The notes: generated from the sequence alone by a model not told the origin. DNA of 64,000 nucleotides from Plotosus lineatus (GCA_024760905.1 CM045729.1:9725580-9789579); one strand, 5' to 3'; shown: positions 43,657 through 55,691, counted from the stretch's first letter. Numbers and translations: made by a program.

Positions 43657-45597
43657 CTACTTCTCTATTAACATCCTCAAGGCAAACATTGCATCTGTGG
43701 TGCTCTTTCTTGGCATGAAACCAAACTGTTGTTCACAAATGCTGACCTCTGCCCTTAGTCTAGCTTCCACTATTCTTTCCCATAACTTCATCGTATGGCT
43801 CATCAACTTTATCCCTCTGTAGTTGCTGCAACTCTGCACGCCTCCCTTGTTCTTAAAAATGGGCACCAGCACACTTCTCCTCCACTCCTCCGGCATCTGC
43901 TCACTCTCTAGTACCTTGTTGAATGTTCTTGTCAGAAAATCTACTGCTACCTCTCCTAGACACTTCCATACCTCCACAGGTATATCATCAGGACCAACTG
44001 CCTTTCCATTCTTCATCCTCTTCAATGCCCTTCTCACTTGACCCTTACTGATCTTTGCGACATCCTGCTCCTCAATGGTTACCTCTTCTCCTCTTTTTTC
44101 TCTCACATTTTCCTCATTCATCAGCTCTTCAAAGTACTCTTTCCATCTTCCCAGCACACTTCTGTCATCAGTCAATACAGTTCCCTCTCTGTCCTTTATC
44201 AATCTAACTTGCTGCACGTCCTTCCCATCTCTATTTCTCTGCTGTGCCAACCTGTATAGATCATTTTCTCCCTCTTTACTATCCAACCTATCATACAAGT
44301 CATCATACGCCCTCTGTTTGGCCTTAGCCACTGCTACTTTCGCCTTACGCTGTGTCTCCCTGTACTCCTGTTTACTCTCTTCGGTCCTCTCAATGTCCCA
44401 CTTCTTCTTGGCTAACCTCTTCCTTTGTACACACTCCTGCACTTCCTCATTCCACCACCAAGCCTCCTTATCTACTTTCCTTCCAGAGGACACACCAAGT
44501 ACTCTCCTACCTGTGTCCCTGATCACATTTGCTGTGGTTGTCCAGTCATTTGGAAGCACTTCCTGGCCACCCAAAGCCTGTTTCAACTCCTCCTTGAAGA
44601 CAACACGACACTCTTCCTTTTTCAGCTTCCACCACTTTGTCTTCTGCTCTACCTTTGCCTTTTTCACCTTTCTCACCATCAGAGTCATCCTGCACACCAC
44701 CATCCTATGCTGTTTGGCAACACTCTCACCCACGATGACTTTGCAGTCACTGACTTCCTTCAAATTACATCGCCTACACAAGATGTAGTCTACCTGTGTG
44801 CTCCTACCTCCGCTTTTATAAGTCACCCTATGCTCCTCTCTCTTCTGGAAGAAAGTATTCACCACAGCCATTTCCATCCTTTTTGCAAAATCTATCAACA
44901 TCTGTCCTTCTGCGTTCCTGTCCTGGATACCAAACCTGCCCATCACTTCCTCGTCCCCTCTGTTGCCTGCACCAACATGTCCATTGAAGTCTGCACCAAT
45001 GACCACTCTTTCACCTCTGGTCGTATTCTGCATCACTTCATCTAAGTCACTCCAGAATCTCTCCTTCTCTTCGAGCTCACATCCTGCCTGTGGGGCATAA
45101 GCACTAACAACATTGAGCATTACACCTTCAATTTCTAACTTGAGACTCATCACTCTGTCTGACACTCTTTTCACTTTTAGAACATTCCTGACAAACTCCT
45201 CCTTCAAGATGACTCCGACTCCATTTCTCTTCCCATCCACACCGTGATAAAATAGCTTAAACCCTGCTCCTAAGCTTTTAGCTTTGCTACCTTTCCACCT
45301 GGTCTCCTGAACACACAGTATGTCCACCTTCCTCCTCTGCATCATGTCAACCAGCTCTCTACCTTTTCTGTGCATAGTTCCAACATTCAAAGTCCCCACT
45401 CTCAGTCCTAGACTCATGCCTTTCCTCTTCTCTCTCTGCCTACGGACACGCCTCCCACCTCTCCTTCTTCGATGTCTTCGATCAACAGTAGTCCAATTTC
45501 CATCAGCACCCTGTTGATTGACAGCACTGATGGCGGTCGTTGTTAACCCGGGCCTCGACCGATCCGGTATGGAGGTAATACTTTTGATTTGCATCAT
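43657..45597 (-). CDS. RTE endonuclease plus N-terminal reverse transcriptase
   Basis: 646 residues. A basic N-terminal stretch (RRHRRRRGGRRVRRQREKRK) precedes a likely true start at Met61 (MSLGLRVG). APE endonuclease motifs: LNVGT about 70-74, QET 97-99, SAYAPQ 165-170, GADFNGHVG 201-209. After a Lys/Glu-rich linker comes RT fingers: KAVGPDDIPVEVWKCLG, EEWRRSVLVPIFKNKGG, NYRGIKLMSHTMKLWERI, FGFMPRKSTTDAMFALRM. The enzyme would nick target DNA and prime reverse transcription of its own RNA in the nucleus. It ends at TAG (43657-43659) before the RT palm, so a complete protein requires readthrough or the copy is dead. Confidence 0.85.
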   Translation of the reverse strand: MMQIKSITSIPDRSRPGLTTTAISAVNQQGADGNWTTVDRRHRRRRGGRRVRRQREKRKGMSLGLRVGTLNVGTMHRKGRELVDMMQRRKVDILCVQETRWKGSKAKSLGAGFKLFYHGVDGKRNGVGVILKEEFVRNVLKVKRVSDRVMSLKLEIEGVMLNVVSAYAPQAGCELEEKERFWSDLDEVMQNTTRGERVVIGADFNGHVGAGNRGDEEVMGRFGIQDRNAEGQMLIDFAKRMEMAVVNTFFQKREEHRVTYKSGGRSTQVDYILCRRCNLKEVSDCKVIVGESVAKQHRMVVCRMTLMVRKVKKAKVEQKTKWWKLKKEECRVVFKEELKQALGGQEVLPNDWTTTANVIRDTGRRVLGVSSGRKVDKEAWWWNEEVQECVQRKRLAKKKWDIERTEESKQEYRETQRKAKVAVAKAKQRAYDDLYDRLDSKEGENDLYRLAQQRNRDGKDVQQVRLIKDREGTVLTDDRSVLGRWKEYFEELMNEENVREKRGEEVTIEEQDVAKISKGQVRRALKRMKNGKAVGPDDIPVEVWKCLGEVAVDFLTRTFNKVLESEQMPEEWRRSVLVPIFKNKGGVQSCSNYRGIKLMSHTMKLWERIVEARLRAEVSICEQQFGFMPRKSTTDAMFALRMLIEK

Positions 45598-45738
45598 AAA
45601 TAATTGCCATTGGTTTTACGTCGGATGCCCTTCCTGACACAACCCTCTGCATTTCTCCGGGCTTGGGACCTGCGTGAGGGGGAGAGACACTGGTTAGTGC
45701 CCCCCCCCCCACCTCATGGCTGCATTGAGGCTAATCCT

Positions 45739-47256
45739 CAATGTCTTAAATATGGAAATTTGCCTGGCATAGACTCGTCTTTAAAACTATTATAAAATCT
45801 GTCCTGCAGAATCCATGTGACCAGTTGATGTTGGGGGTTTTCTAGATCCAATCTTGTAAATAGAGAGATGTGCCCATGCAGAGTTCATTCATTCATTCAT
45901 TTCGTCACCGTTTAATCCTAATTCGGGTCGCGGGGAAGCTCGCACCCGTCCCAGCCATCTCCGGGCAAGGGCAGAGTGCACCCTGGACAGCTCGCCAGGC
46001 CTTAGGATCAGTGATCCAGTACCTTTACCACCTAGCCACCACTGCCACCATCAGGCCACCATTGCCCCCATGCTGAGTTATTATCCCTTATTCAATCTTC
46101 TTCTTCTTTTCCTTTCGGCTTTTCCCTTCAGGGGTCACGACGGCGAATCATCTGCCTCCAGCTCACCCTATCCTCTGCATCTTCTTTTCTTACACGAACT
46201 ACCTTCATGTCGTCCTACACCATATCCTTGAATCTTGTCTTTGGTCTTCCTCTGGGCCTTCTGCCTGGTAGTTCCAACCTCAGTATCCTACTACCGATAT
46301 ACTCACTCTCCCTCCTCTATACATGTCCAAACCATTTAAATCTAGTCTCTCTGACTTTGTCTCCAAAACCTCTGACATGTGCTGTCCCTCTGATGTGCTC
46401 ATTCCTGATCCTATCCATCCTCGTTCCTCCCAAAGAGAACCTCATTTTCATCTCTGCTACCTCCAGCTCTGCCTCCTGTCTTTTCCCCAGGGCCACTGTT
46501 TCTAAACCATACAACATCGCTGGCCTCAACACCGTCTTGTACACGTTTCCTTTCATTCTTGCTGATACTCTCCTATCACACATCACACCGGACACTTTTC
46601 TACAACCATTCCAACCTGCCTACACACGCTTCTTCACCTCTTTTCCACACTCTCCATTGCTCTGGATTGTTGAGCCTAAGTACTTAAAATCCTCCACCCT
46701 CTTTATCTCTGCCCCCTGAAACCTCACCGTTCCTCTTGGGTCCTTGTTGTTCACACATATGTATTCTGTCTTCCTGACGCTAACCTTCATTCCTCTCCTT
46801 TCCGTGGCATACCGCCACCTCTCTAGATTTTCCTACACTTGTTCTCTGCTCTCACGACAGATCACAATATCATCTGCAAACATCATAGTCCATGGGGAAT
46901 CTTGTCTCACCTCGTCTGTCAGCCTGTCCATCACCATAGCAAACAAGAAGAGACTCAGAGCTGACCCTTGATGCAGTCCCACGTCCAACTTGAACTCTTC
47001 TGTCACACCGACAGCACACCTCACCACTGTCTTACATCTCTTATGCATATCCTGCACCACTCTAACATACTTCTCTCTCTTGGTACCCTGTCAAATGCAA
47101 ATTCACAAAAAAAGTACAATATAAAAACCACAACAATGCTTATCTCGATGTTAAAAGTTTCCAAACATTTTTACCTTGACATGAACTTTATTCCTTCTAC
47201 AAGCAGTGCTGATGAAACACACTGCCAACCTCAAACAGCATGAAGTTCAGCATTAA
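45739..47256. repeat. Duplicated module E2 (right part)
   Basis: Continuation of E2 after the LINE insertion; matches 37062-38748. Contains a SINE-B with an internal deletion (45886-46065) and an RTE fragment (46085-47095). Confidence 0.85.
46085..47095 (-). mobile_element. RTE-like LINE fragment, module E2
   Basis: Duplicate of 37622-38590, with pieces at 46833-47060 (GLHQGSALSLFLFAMVMDRL, MMFADDIVICRE) and 46317-46595 (YGLETVALGKRQEAELEVAE). Frames are broken by small indels. Confidence 0.8.
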
Positions 47257-47327
47257 GCAAAAATTTCAGGTTTCGCTGATCTCCAAGGTGTTATACACTA
47301 TATTCACATGTTTGATCTTCCTGCACC

Positions 47328-47578
47328 CGCAGTGCAGCTAACAGGGTTATCAAAGGCCGGCCATGTCTCTCACTGTCTATGGTGTGAGGCATGTACAAGA
47401 ACCATTGCTGACTTTCGTAAAGAGGAGGCCGCAAAGCCGTCGGCGTGTTTCCGCCCTGCGATGGCCTGGCGAGCTGTCCAGGGTGTACTCTGCCCTCGCC
47501 CGAAGTTGGCTGGGATGGCCAGCCTCCCCGCGACCCTAATTAGGATTAAGCGGTTACAGAAAACGAACTGAACTGAAC
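47328..47578 (+). mobile_element. SINE-B copy, head truncated
   Basis: Body from gtgcagctaacagggttatc, core cctggcgagctgtccagggt and tail gcgaccctaattaggattaa followed by a (GAACT)n-like end. The tRNA head is missing. Confidence 0.7.
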
Positions 47579-47579
47579 T

Positions 47580-48600
47580 GATCTTGCTGCACTCAGCGGC
47601 TCTTTGAAAGCTGGACTAAATACAATATGGTTTTGTAAGATATGACTTCCTATTTACATGGAAATACTATATTTGTAACGTGGCAGGATTTCAAACTCTG
47701 GTGTAGTGATAAATAATTCACACTTTCTATTGAGGACAAAATGTATGAGGATGTAAAAGGCTACTTGATCTGCAAACAACAAAATTTATTCTTCATGTTA
47801 AATTGGTTTTTGAATTTTAGCCTTGTCTGCTTGGTGTCATACCTCAGTATGTTGATGCCATTTGGTAAATATTTTAGAGGAATGGCAGTGCATGTATTAA
47901 ATCTTTGGTTTTTCTGTGTGAAAACTCACTTTTCGATTGTTAAAGGTCATTGGCATCATAGTAGTCATATCATTCCACAGTAGTTCCACAGTGCACTGGT
48001 ACAGAATAGAGTAGGAATTTCTGTGGTAATAATCGAGTCACCAATGTAATTAATGACCTGATTCATAACACTTTCTAATACACAACAGGAGACAGAGTTC
48101 ATCAGAATACAGAGCAGCTTAGATCACCTGTGCACTGCTTAGTTTCTCTCACCTTACTGAAGGTGTTCTTCATGTCATTCTTTCATATTCGATTGTGAAG
48201 TGTGGACTTTCTCACATAAATCATAGTTGTTTCTGAACCCAAGTAGTACAATAGACTGTTTTACACCACACTCTCACTCATTCATTCGCCAAACCACATG
48301 ATACTACAAGGATCACAGAGGTTAAAGCCTATCTCAGCCAGCACTGAGTAGAGACAGGATATACCCTAAACAGCTTGCCAGAGTGTTCTTAAAATTGAGT
48401 CTGGCATAAACATTATATTAGCAATGGGTCTGGGCTAAAGATGGGCTAAAACCTGTCAAGTGGCAAGCGAGCAACTGTCCTAGACTTTGTAATATCACAT
48501 TGTACAGATGAGAAATTGTCCATATTTTTACAGTTGATGCTTATCTACACCCATGACATTTGGCAAACATCCTTATCTATAGCAACTTACATTTATTGTT
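47580..48600. other. No gene seen; SINE-core relic
   Basis: AT-rich single-copy sequence. 48283-48390 resembles a worn SINE core (cctatctcagccagcactga, cttgccagagtg). Short frames (for example 47741-47983) lack domains. Confidence 0.4.
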
Positions 48601-48618
48601 TTTTTTGATTGAAAATGT

Positions 48619-49133
48619 GAAATGGTTTACTGACCATGGTCTTCCTGTGCTCAATTGGCCTGCCAACTCTCCTGACCTGAACCCCATAGAGAATCTGTGG
48701 GATATTGTGAAGAGAAAGCTGAGAGACACCAGACCCAACACTGTGGATGAGCTTAAGGCCGCCATCGAAGCATCCTGGGCCTCCATAACACCTCAGCAGT
48801 GCCACAGGCTGATTGGCTCCATGCCACGCCGCATTGATGGAGTCATTTCTGCAAAAGGATTCCCGACCAAGTATCGAGTGCATAACTGAACATAATTATT
48901 TGAAGGTTGACTTTTTTGTATTAAAAACACTTTTATTGGTCGGATGAGATATGCTAATTTTTTGAGATAGGGATTTTTGGTTTTTCTTTACTTTTTTGCC
49001 AAAATTATCAATATTAAAACAATAAAAGGCTTGAACTACTTCAGTTGTGTGTAATCTAAAATATATGAAAGTCTAATTTAGTACATTCTGGAAAATAATG
49101 AACTTCATCACAATATGCTAATTTTTTGAGAAG
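48619..49133 (+). mobile_element. Tc1-like transposon 3' fragment, block D
   Basis: Duplicate of 19792-20305; transposase residues from KWFTDHGLPVLNWPANSPDL to the end at 48889. The second catalytic D is already lost; only the E region (NPIENLWDIVKRK) remains. Confidence 0.8.
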
Positions 49134-49265
49134 GATATTACATGATATATAATATAATATATATTGCATTGCTTGCTCTTCTGGCATGTATTGGCTCAAT
49201 TAATTCTTTGTACATTTGAACTTGACTGATGCTGAGCTCAATTTTTAACCCATTGTTTGTTTCAG

Positions 49266-49391
49266 GTGTCGTTGCTTTTTGTTTCATCGCTGCTTAGAAA
49301 GATGGTATTTCCAACTTTCCAGATTCATTCAGATTCTGGAGATTTGGATACAATGATTGGTCCCATGTTCGTCAAAGCTGCACAGACACAG
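49266..49391 (+). other. Exon-like 126-bp open segment, second copy
   Basis: Same 42 codons and same acceptor and donor as 20433-20558. Conservation may only reflect recent duplication. Confidence 0.3.
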
Positions 49392-50084
49392 GTAATCTTA
49401 GGCCCAAATCAAAGGCCCAACTCCAGTCAGATGTGTTCAGAGTCTGCAGTCTCAAGGAGACAGTTGCTTCCTGCCCTTGGTCAAGGCTGAAGTTCATAGT
49501 TCAGCATTGCACTGTGACTCAAATTCATTGAGCGTGAATCCACAATCTGCAAGGGTCTGGTCCCCTGGATCATGGAATTTCTGTCAATAAATCTGGAGTC
49601 CCTGACGATCATGACGTCAATGGTTCTGCCTCCCCAGGCTCGTGACAGATAATTTACTGTTCCTTGTTGATGTGCATGAAATGAACACCTTCACTGTACA
49701 GTGGTGTTTGTAGCTTCTGTAACACTGCATGCCAGAGCAAGTCTTTGGAAGCATCCATAAAGATCTCAAAGCAGTGATTGAAGTTTGGTGAGGATACTTT
49801 GTTTGGAAGACAGGGGAATGACTGTGACGATTTCTTCTTCGTCCTGCCATTTTATCATAAAACTGAGCGAGGCATGCATTCAGTCAAAAAAATAAATAAA
49901 TAAATAAAATGTGAAAAAATCTGCTCTCTCTCTCTGGTTCATGCAAAACAGGTCGGGAACCTTTTTGACGAAGAGAGACGAAAAAAAAAAAATCAATTTA
50001 AAATCGAATCCTCTGAGAGCCAAATATATTTTTAATACTGAAACCAACAATTTTAGAGTATACAGAGTATAATAACAATTGTAG

Positions 50085-50328
50085 GCAGTGGTGGTCTCGT
50101 GGTATAGGCACTGGATCGTTGCTCCAAAGATTGGGGGTTCGAGTCCCACTCTCCGCAAGGTTGTCACTGTCCCCCCCCCCAGTGCGGCTAACTGGGTTAT
50201 CAAAGGCGGGCCATGTCTGTCACTGTCTATGGTGAGAGGTTCATGTAAAAGAACCATTGCTGACTTTCGTAAAGAGTAGCTGCAAAGTCGTCAGTGTGTT
50301 TCTGTCCCTTGCTAAAAAGGGTTGTGTC
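50085..50328 (+). mobile_element. SINE-A, 3'-truncated copy
   Basis: tRNA-like head with B-box ggttcgagtcc at 50137-50147. The body stops at gggttgtgtc where block D begins, so the RTE-type tail is lost. Confidence 0.78.
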
Positions 50329-51308
50329 CCTTGAACCCTTGAACGCACCATGAACATTTCGCAATGTAATATCCAATAGACCTGTGTCATTTTTTTTAAA
50401 TTTTATTTTAATAATTTTAATTCCATCCTGTAGTTTATTTGTTTGTGGAAGTCCTGAAAGCCAAGGTTGTGGAAAAAGTCTGCTGGAGTTATTTTACTTT
50501 AATATCACATGATTTTAATTTAACAAATCTTTATGTCAACAGAACATTTCATTATTTTATATTATTTTGAGAACTCAATAAAATTCTCTCAATATTTCCA
50601 GTTTTAATTTTATTTTAATTTCATAGACGAAGTGAGACGGAATGACGTCATAAAACTTCAAAAACGTTTCACAATGAAGTGTTCAGTGCTTTTGTAAAAC
50701 AAACATTCACAAAGAATAAACTTTTAATCTTCAATATTTCATTCACTGAAATAAAACAAAACCAGCTCCGACTGATTCGCTTAAAGAGACTGAAGTGGGC
50801 GGAGCTTTAGAGGAGATTCCAAACCACAAACCCGGAGGATTGGCAGTAATGTATCAGTGAATGTGTGTGTGAAAGTGTGGAGGTGTTTGTTAGTGAGCGG
50901 GTCGGAGAAGGACAGTTTTCCTCTGTCCCAGTCCAACTGGACTCTGATCCTCTGGAGTTTCTGTGATACTGAGAGGAGAGTCGCTGGCTGTGGTGTAGAA
51001 ACTGCTGCATATTTACCAACAAAATACCGCACATACCAGATTCCACTGCTGGAGAATATCCACCACTTCCTCTGAGAAGATTCTCTCATCACACCCACAA
51101 ACCACCCTGTACAGTCTCCAACATCAACATCCCAGCAGTGAGTCCCTGAATTAAAACCCTCAGAGCCCAGAATACAGAAATAATCATTAAATCTCTCTGG
51201 ATTATCAGGAAGTTTCTGTTTCTCTTTCCTGAATCTCACACTGGTCAGATCATCAGATACAATGAGGTCAGGATGAGCGGTGTTGGGGTCCAGAGTGACA
51301 GGTACTGA

Positions 51309-51329
51309 ACACACACACACACACACACA
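51309..51329. repeat. (CA)n next to the SPRY exon acceptor, copy D
   Basis: About 21 nt, the shortest of the three homologous tracts. A longer CA tract lies at 54258-54292, past the exon 5 donor. Confidence 0.85.
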
Positions 51330-51784
51330 AATAAGAGAAAATAGAAAGTCTGTAAGAAACTCTGAAGCTTGAAGTCTCTGCTGCGCTCCGTTGGTTCCTC
51401 GGTGTCTCTGCTCAATACAAACACTGAACGGAGAAAGTTTTTCTTGAATGAATGAGCCACAGTCTGATCTTCAACTTTCAAAATAAACTGTCGACTGCAT
51501 CCCCGAGGAACCGAATTAAACACGAACACTTTTATAATAATAATAATATCACATAAATTCTCCCACTTTTTTGAAATATAAATGGGAAAAGTTTGCTTCG
51601 AGACCACCTCACTGCTGATGCTGCGGCAGGCTGCGTCCATTGTTTCCAAACGACAGAATGAAGCACCGCTCCGTCCCAGTTCAGGCAGGGACCGCCCACT
51701 CAACTCAATCTCTCAAGCTTCGACGCGTAACGCTTTTGCCTCGCACTTTCCCCGTGGGATTTTTTGTGATTTTGTGATCTGACT

Positions 51785-52200
51785 GTATTCTGTCTTCCTT
51801 TCGGCTTTTTCCCTTTTCCTCGGGAGTCGCCACAGCGAATCATCTGATTCGCACATTTGATTTGGCAGAGGTTTTTAGCAGGTTATTTCAACCAAGCAGC
51901 AGCACACCTGACTTGGCTCATTCAAACAACTGATAAGAGTCTTCAGGCATTTGATTGGTCAGTCTGGCTCATTCAAACAAATGATAAGAGTCTTCAGGCA
52001 GTTGATTGGTCAATCTATGTGCTCTGTCCAGAGACTGACAAATCAAACGACTGAAGACTCGTATCAGTTGTTTGAATGAGCCAAGTCAGGTGTGCTGATG
52101 CTTGGTTGAAACAAAAACCTGCAGCCACATGGCCCTTTGTGGCACGAGTTTGACACCCCTGCCATGGACAGTGAGAGACATGGCCGGCCTTTGATAACCC
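51785..52200 (-). mobile_element. SINE-A fragment with palindromic hAT-like insert, copy D intron
   Basis: Same structure as 23525-23960, with two internal tggctcattcaaa units. Confidence 0.6.
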
Positions 52201-52281
52201 AGTTAGTGCACTGGGGACATTTTTACACCAATTGATTGAAATAAAATAAGGAAAAGTCTCTATGCTTTAGCTTCAAATCAT

Positions 52282-54122
52282 CATCATCATCATCATCATC
52301 ATCTTCTTCCGCTTAGTCCGGGGTCGGGTCGCGGGGGCAGCAACCTTAGCAAAGAGGTCCAGACATCCCTCTCCCGAGCTACTTCCTCCAACTCTCCCGG
52401 GGGGACACCAAGGCGGTCCCAGACAAGCCGAGAGACATAGTCCCTCCAGCGTGTTCTAGGTCGACCCCGGGGTCTCTTCCCGGTTGGACATGCCCGAAAC
52501 ACCACACCAGGGAGGCGTCCGGGGGGCATTCTGACCAGATGCCCGAGCCACCTCAACTGGCCCCTCTCAATGCGGAGGAGCAGCGGATCTACTCCGAGCT
52601 CTCCACGGATGGCGGAGCTTCTCACCCTATCTCTAAGGGAGAACCCCGCCACCCGGCGAAGAAAGCTCATTTCAGCCGCTTGTATCCGTGATCTTGTTCT
52701 TTCGGTCATTACCCAAAGCTCATGACCATAGGTGAGGGTTGGAACGTAGATCGACTGGTAAATTGAGAGCTTCGCCTTGTGGCTCAGCTCCTTCTTCACC
52801 ACGACGGACCAGTACAGGCACCGCTTAACAGCAGAGGCTGCAGCGATCCGTCTGTCGATCTCTCGCTCCATCCTTCCCTCACTCGTAAACAAGACCCCAA
52901 GATACTTAAACTCCTCCACTTGGGGCAGGACCTCATCCCCGACCCAGAGGGTGCATTCCACCATTGTCCGACTGAGAACCATGGCCTCGGACTTGGAGGT
53001 ACTGATCTTCATCCCGGCCGCTTCGCACTCAGCTGCGAATCGCTCCAATGCGAGCTGGAGGGCCCGACTTGATGAAGCCAAAAGGACAACATCATCCGCA
53101 AAAAGCAGAGACGATATCCGATGGCCACCAAACCAGAACCCCTCATCGCCTCGACTGCGCCTAGAAATTCTGTCCATAAAAGTATGAACAGAACCGGTGA
53201 CAAAGGACAGCCTTGGCGGACTCCAACTCCCACCGGAAACGAATCCGAGCTGCTGTTACCAATACGGACCAAACTCTGGCTCCGGTGATACAGCGACCGA
53301 ATAGCTCGTAGCAACGGATCCGAACGCCCGTACTCTCGAGCACGCCCCACAAGATCTTTCGAGGGACACGGTCGAAAGCCTTCTCCAAATCCACAAAGCA
53401 CATGTGGACAGATTGGGCAAACTCCCATGCCCCTCCAGAATCCTGTGGAGCGTATAGAGTTGGTCAAGAGTGCTGCGGCCAGAACGAAAACCACATTGTT
53501 CCTCCTGAATCCGAGGTTCGACTATCGGTCGGATCCTCCTCTCTAGTACCCCTGCATAGACTTTCCCAGGTAGGCTGAGGAGTGTAATTCCCGATAATTG
53601 GAACACACCCTCCGGTCCCCCTTCTTAAAATTGGGACCACCACCCCAGTTTGCCAATCCAGAGGTACAGCCCCGATGACCACGCGATGTTGCAGAGACGT
53701 GTCAACCAAGACAGTCCTACAACATCCAGAGCCCTGAGATATTCCGGGCGGATCTCGTCCAACCCGGAGCTCGACCACCGAGCAGCTTTTTGACAAGCTC
53801 AGTGACCTCCACTCCAGTGATGGGCGGACCCTCACCCGAACCCCCAGGGTCTTCCTCTTCCACGGAGGGCGTGTTGGTGGGATTGAGAAGGTCCTCAAAG
53901 TATTCCCTCCATCTCTCAACAACATCCCCAGTCAAGGTAAGCAGCTCCCCACCTCCACCGTAAACAGTGTTTGTGAAGAACTGCTTCCCCCTCCTGAGGC
54001 GTCGGATGGTGGCCCAGAACCTTTTTGAGGCCAACCGATAATCATTCTCCAGGCCCTCACCGAACTCCTCCCACGCCCGAGATTTTGCATCTGCGACAGC
54101 CTCGGCTGCAGCACGCTTGGCC
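52282..54122 (-). mobile_element. Rex3 LINE copy 3, 5'-truncated, 46-bp target duplication
   Basis: Minus-strand Rex3 with (CAT)n at its 3' end (52282) and truncation at about 54122 in the linker. The 46 bp at 52236-52281 recur exactly at 54123-54168, an unusually long target-site duplication. Both copies share gctttagcttcaaat, whereas block B reads gctttagtttcaaat. RT pieces: 53717-54163, 53256-53606 and 52299-53177. Confidence 0.9.
52299..53177 (-). pseudogene. Rex3 copy 3 RT thumb and C terminus
   Basis: 292 residues with SLLFADDVVLLASS, FKYLGVLFTSEGRMEREIDR, RGQLRWLGHLVRMPPGRL and [20 protein letters not shown], ending LSGRR. It gives the undamaged C-terminal reading of Rex3 in this window. 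Upstream RT sequence is frameshifted. Confidence 0.82.
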
Positions 54123-54258
54123 TTGAAATAAAATAAGGAAAAGTCTCTATGCTTTAGCTTCAAATCATTCGCAACAAAAAGCTTATGCGTTATTGATGTA
54201 AAAATGTCCCCAGTGCACTAACTGGGGTATACTAACTGGTGTGTGTGCATGTGGGTGT

Positions 54259-54294
<36 letters not shown>

Positions 54295-55681
54295 TAGAAT
54301 GAAGGTGAAAAATTGGGACTTTCAGTAGCTTACTGTATTGTACAGTGTCCTGCATCTTCTCCCAGACTCTGAACTTCAGGCTGCTCAGATGCTTTGCCAC
54401 ATGGATCAGTGCTCCTGAAAGCTCGCCTGGATGCTGCAGTGTGCACTGGGCTCTGTGAACACATTCAGGAGTCAGTGCTGCTGTGGGTTTGGATTGAGAA
54501 ACACAGAGAATGAGAGAGACAGGAAGCACATCACTCACCTTTTCACTGTGGCCTTGTAGTTCTGTAAAACAACAAAGTAAATATCAGTGGAGATGATTGA
54601 CATTTTTACACAAATGAAATGTGGCATTTCTGATGAGGGAAACAAGTTTTACTTTCTCACAGTATAAATACTGAATAAATGATCCTCACTTGTAAGAACG
54701 AGACGTCTTCAGCTCTCATCTCGTCTTCTATGGCTCTGATTGTGTCTGAAAGAGATGAAATGTCTCTGCTCAGCTTCTCCATCCTCTCCTTCACCATCTG
54801 ACTCTTCTGCTCCTCTTCCTCTCTCAGTGCAGTGATCCTGACTGTCTCTTCATCTCGTAGAAACCGGTGAAGCTTCTCAAACTCCTCCTTAATCTGACGC
54901 TCTGTGTGTTGGGCCTGAATCTGCAGTGAAGAGGAATTCAAATGAAATATAATCCATTATGCAATGATGTAAAATATAATTATAATATCAAACCCATGCT
55001 ATTGATTCTGACCTTTATATGCTCTGCAGTCTGACTCCAGTTCAGTTTACAGTCTTTAAAGATCTTCAGTTTCTCCTGTAGGGGCTTCAGTGCAGTTTTG
55101 AGCTCCTCCTGAAACAAATCCACACAATGCATGGAGACTCTGTGTTTCAGATCTTATTTTACACATCGTTACCTCACACCACTGTTTATTATGGAGATTT
55201 AACTGTACAATGTTCAGTGTGTGTTTTTATAATATACATTATTTACCTTACAGTCTGTTACTACCTCATCAATGGGGTAGAATTTGTGGTTGGTGTGTTT
55301 TCTTGAATCCCGACACACCAGACACACCGGCTGTTGATCGTCCAGACAGAACAGTTTGAATTTCTCACTGTGCAGACTGTTTCAGACCCTGATGAAGATC
55401 TCTGACTTCTCTCCTGTAAGAAAGTCTCACACAGGTTCTTTAAGACCAGACTGATGGGAGGAGAATCCATGGGCGAATTCCTCCTACAAACGGGACATTC
55501 TCTGGATCCTTTGGTCTCCCAGAACTTCTCCAAACACACTTTACACACACTGTGACTGCAGCCCAGAACAACAGGATTCTTGAAGATTTCACAGCACACA
55601 GGACAGGAGAAATCCTCCTCTGAGAACTTAGAAGCCATTTTATTTTGTTGTTGTTGTTCTCTCCAGTCCGAATGTTCAGAG

Positions 55682-55691
55682 TTTCACTTTC
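55682..55691 (-). promoter_or_regulatory. ISRE-like element upstream of TRIM copy D
   Basis: Minus strand GAAAGTGAAAC, 44 bp upstream of the ATG; retained although the coding frame is broken. Confidence 0.45.

Larger units (their letters stand above)
42566..45730 (-). mobile_element. RTE-like LINE, full length, one in-frame TAG
   Basis: The minus strand runs from a 5' leader (tgcagccatgaggtgg) through endonuclease and RT to a 3' (AAG)n tail. ctaatcct at 42558-42565 and 45731-45738 is the target-site duplication. The empty site is visible at about 37060 in E1 and about 63500 in E3. Two long frames are separated by a single TAG. This is the best preserved LINE in the window and the reference for the other RTE fragments. 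Confidence 0.92.
48620..50328 (+). repeat. Segmental duplication, left flank of TRIM block D
   Basis: Matches 19792-21488 and starts inside the transposase, which fixes the duplication breakpoint at 48620. The right end joins TRIM block D at ccttgaacgcaccatgaac. Confidence 0.88.
50781..55638 (-). pseudogene. TRIM copy D: class IV TRIM, frameshifted in the B-box
   Basis: Six exons in the same order: 55247-55638 (392 bp), 55013-55108 (96), 54690-54920 (231), 54539-54561 (23), 54334-54452 (119) and 50781-51304 (524 with stop). Splice sites and the other five exons are intact. Exon 1 lacks 7 bp found in the other copies: tgtgcagactgcagactg has become tgtgcagactg at about 55370, loss of one unit of a tandem gcagact. 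The frame shifts after VC(89), so RING is kept but B-box2 and everything downstream is lost. Substitutions also give YPIDEV where others read CPIDEA. A Rex3 LINE (52282-54122) enlarges the last intron to about 3 kb. SPRY patches again differ (WYVRYFVGKYAAV, ILRVCGLE). A truncated RING-only product of about 125 residues is conceivable. Confidence 0.82.
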
